From NCBI GenBank assembly GCA_016801845.1, contig CM028914.1, positions 21,527,272 through 21,591,271 of the forward strand: 64,000 bases of DNA, given 5' to 3'. Position 1 is the first letter of the stretch. Every line of letters starts with the position of its first letter. Positions 62,630 to 64,000 of this stretch are shown one piece after another. A model generated the notes under the pieces. It saw nothing but the letters and a program-made list of their open reading frames with translations, was not told the origin of the DNA and made no database searches. Source of the stretch: Polydactylus sextarius (taxonomy: Eukaryota; Chordata; Actinopteri; Polynemidae). The position numbers and the translations under genes are program-made.

Positions 62630-63285
62630 AGGGGGGGTCACCACTGGGAAAAGCACACTTGCTCCGTTATTATCTGGTTCTGCACACATGCACATCAAAT
62701 GACAAATCCACAGGCTTCTGTGACACACAGCCTCAGTGACGCATAGATACTCTATACATGCTATATGACAGTGTACTGTACTGTATGCTATGAAATTATA
62801 GGAAATTATAGATGTGTAATGGCTCAGAGGTTGTTCATTATATTTCACAAGGTGACTGCAGCATTGAGATGAAATGGTTAACGTATGCTGGGTTTGTCAA
62901 ACACAGCCCCTCTGTATCTGTGTATTTACATTTCCCTGTTAAAGCTGCTAATGTTTATTTCATTAGCCCGACAATCACAATAGATTATAATTATAAGATA
63001 AGCATCTTGTGCTCAGTGCGAAACCTTGACAGTTTGTTGGTTTTCACATTGACCTCGGTTCAAGGTGACTGTGGAGGTTGCTCAGGTTCTGCTGCAGCCC
63101 TGACATGCATTTGAAAGCTCTACCCGTCAAGTCAAGATAGATACATTTGGGTTAACACTGTTGAGAATTTAAGCATGGCCTTGACGGGATCTTCCGTTTT
63201 GACAAGAGTATAGTTTGTTCGCTCTGTTGTACAGTGTACAGTGCAGTCAGGTGTCAGGTCAGTTGCAAAATGGATTTGATTTTAG

Positions 63286-63320
63286 TGGTCAAAGGTCAAA
63301 GGTCAACGTCACAGTGACCT
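63286..63320. promoter_or_regulatory. Nuclear-receptor half-site cluster (DR1-type)
   Basis: TGGTCA, AGGTCA and AGGTCA stand in tandem with single-base spacers, including one perfect DR1. A reverse TGACCT ends the block at 63320. It resembles a unit of a widespread fish repeat, so it may be repeat sequence rather than a selected enhancer. Confidence 0.45.
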
Positions 63321-64000
63321 TGCAAAAAATGGGTGTGGCTTTGCGAGGATAAAACTTCATGAACACCTGGAGAAAAGAAATACACATACAGCAATATCAC
63401 ATCACATTCCTAACTGGAAAGGATTCCCTGGTGTCACATATCAGTCCAGTGATGTCAAACAAAAAATACTCTTATGCATGTAGTTATAACTTTAAAACTG
63501 ATATATGTGTCTGTAAAACATTGTATGCTAATTGACACTGACCTTGGAAGCATACAACTACGTGGTGGTAATTTCGGTTTATAATTATTTATTCCTCAAT
63601 CATTTCTCATTAAAAATAGTGTTTGTCTGCTATTATGTCTGAGCCTCGGACACTTTGATCCATGAATGAGACAATAACAAATCATCTTTCTCTGTTAATC
63701 ATAAATAATCCTAAAAATATTAAAGTTGATCATTCAATAATTTTCACCAAGGAAAAAAAAAATCACCAAGAAGTTGATGACACTGGATTTGTGTTCACTT
63801 TTATGCAGGAACAGTTTCAGTTTGAATCTTTCAGTTTATTGTTTCTCTGCTGTAGATAATCAGTGAGTCCAGTCCTTTTGGTCAGTTTCTGAGTATGTTT
63901 TACTGACTCACATTTTCTACTTTAACACTAAAACCACAGTGATTTATCCTTGTTGTAGTTGTTTGCAGAAGTAATAGACCCATTCATTTCTGGTGCACAC

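Larger units (their letters stand above)
39501..64000 (+). other. igsf9b intron 1 (at least 24.5 kb)
   Basis: Starts at a GTGAGT donor and shows no further exon to the window end. Contents: poly-A (39982-40005), CTCF-like motif (40101-40116), RE1-like motif (42430-42450), palindromes (43262-43279, 45962-45995, 60500-60528), LINE remnants (47598-47700, about 51170-51225), a possible dispersed repeat (45105-45430), microsatellites and a nuclear-receptor half-site cluster (63286-63320). Long first introns are common in neuronal adhesion genes. An unrecognised small or non-coding gene within it cannot be excluded. Confidence 0.6.

Noticed and set aside
62150..62746. Ser-Leu and Val-Cys rich frames
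   Set aside because: Translations of CT and GT microsatellites.
1..64000. CRISPR arrays, operons, ribosome-binding sites, phage or plasmid features
   Set aside because: None seen; the window is a vertebrate nuclear sequence.
39501..64000. A second igsf9b exon (first Ig domain)
   Set aside because: No frame encoding a recognisable Ig V-set/I-set start with a matching phase-1 acceptor was found in any of the plus-strand frames.

Overview
The window is vertebrate nuclear DNA, almost certainly from a ray-finned (teleost, probably percomorph) fish. Four things support this: AT-rich, gene-poor sequence; dense dinucleotide microsatellites; L2, RTE/Rex3-like and RNase H-bearing non-LTR retrotransposons with the 3' tails typical of fish; and spliced genes with GT-AG introns. 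It is not prokaryotic, and most open frames are chance translations of repeats or introns. All recognition is by eye, from sequence and memory of the families, without any database search.

Two protein-coding genes can be supported. (1) A minus-strand gene (coding 14849 to 12850, probable 5' UTR exon near 15256-15410) splices with consistent phases into a predicted 318-residue protein. It has a proline-rich N-terminal half and one TCF/LEF-type HMG box with a basic tail. The N-terminal beta-catenin-binding domain expected of a TCF/LEF factor is not seen. (2) A plus-strand first coding exon (39437-39500) encodes a signal peptide that I recognise as the start of IGSF9B, a neuronal Ig/FNIII adhesion protein. 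The rest of the gene lies beyond the window, so 39501-64000 is read as intron 1.

Layout. 1-10204 is intergenic with RTE-type relics (2553-2630, 4735-5430), microsatellites and no supported gene. 10205-12800 is a 5'-truncated, frameshifted L2 LINE ending 50 bp from the stop of the HMG gene. 12850-15640 is the HMG gene and its CpG-bearing promoter. 18090-19690 is a nested retrotransposon: an RNase H-type LINE 3' end split by an antisense LINE of another clade. 19691-39060 is intergenic with LINE remnants, a CTCF-like site and a speculative minus-strand transcript. 39061-39500 is the igsf9b promoter, upstream ORFs and first exon. 39501-64000 is intron 1, holding a strong RE1/NRSE-like motif, palindromes, LINE relics and microsatellites.

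The most interesting observations are the divergent TCF/LEF-like gene; an RE1-like element inside the first intron of a neuronal gene; several short, perfect inverted repeats with tiny loops (11340, 19401, 45962, 60500), at least one of which is plainly a templated insertion into a LINE reading frame; and the nested LINE insertion.
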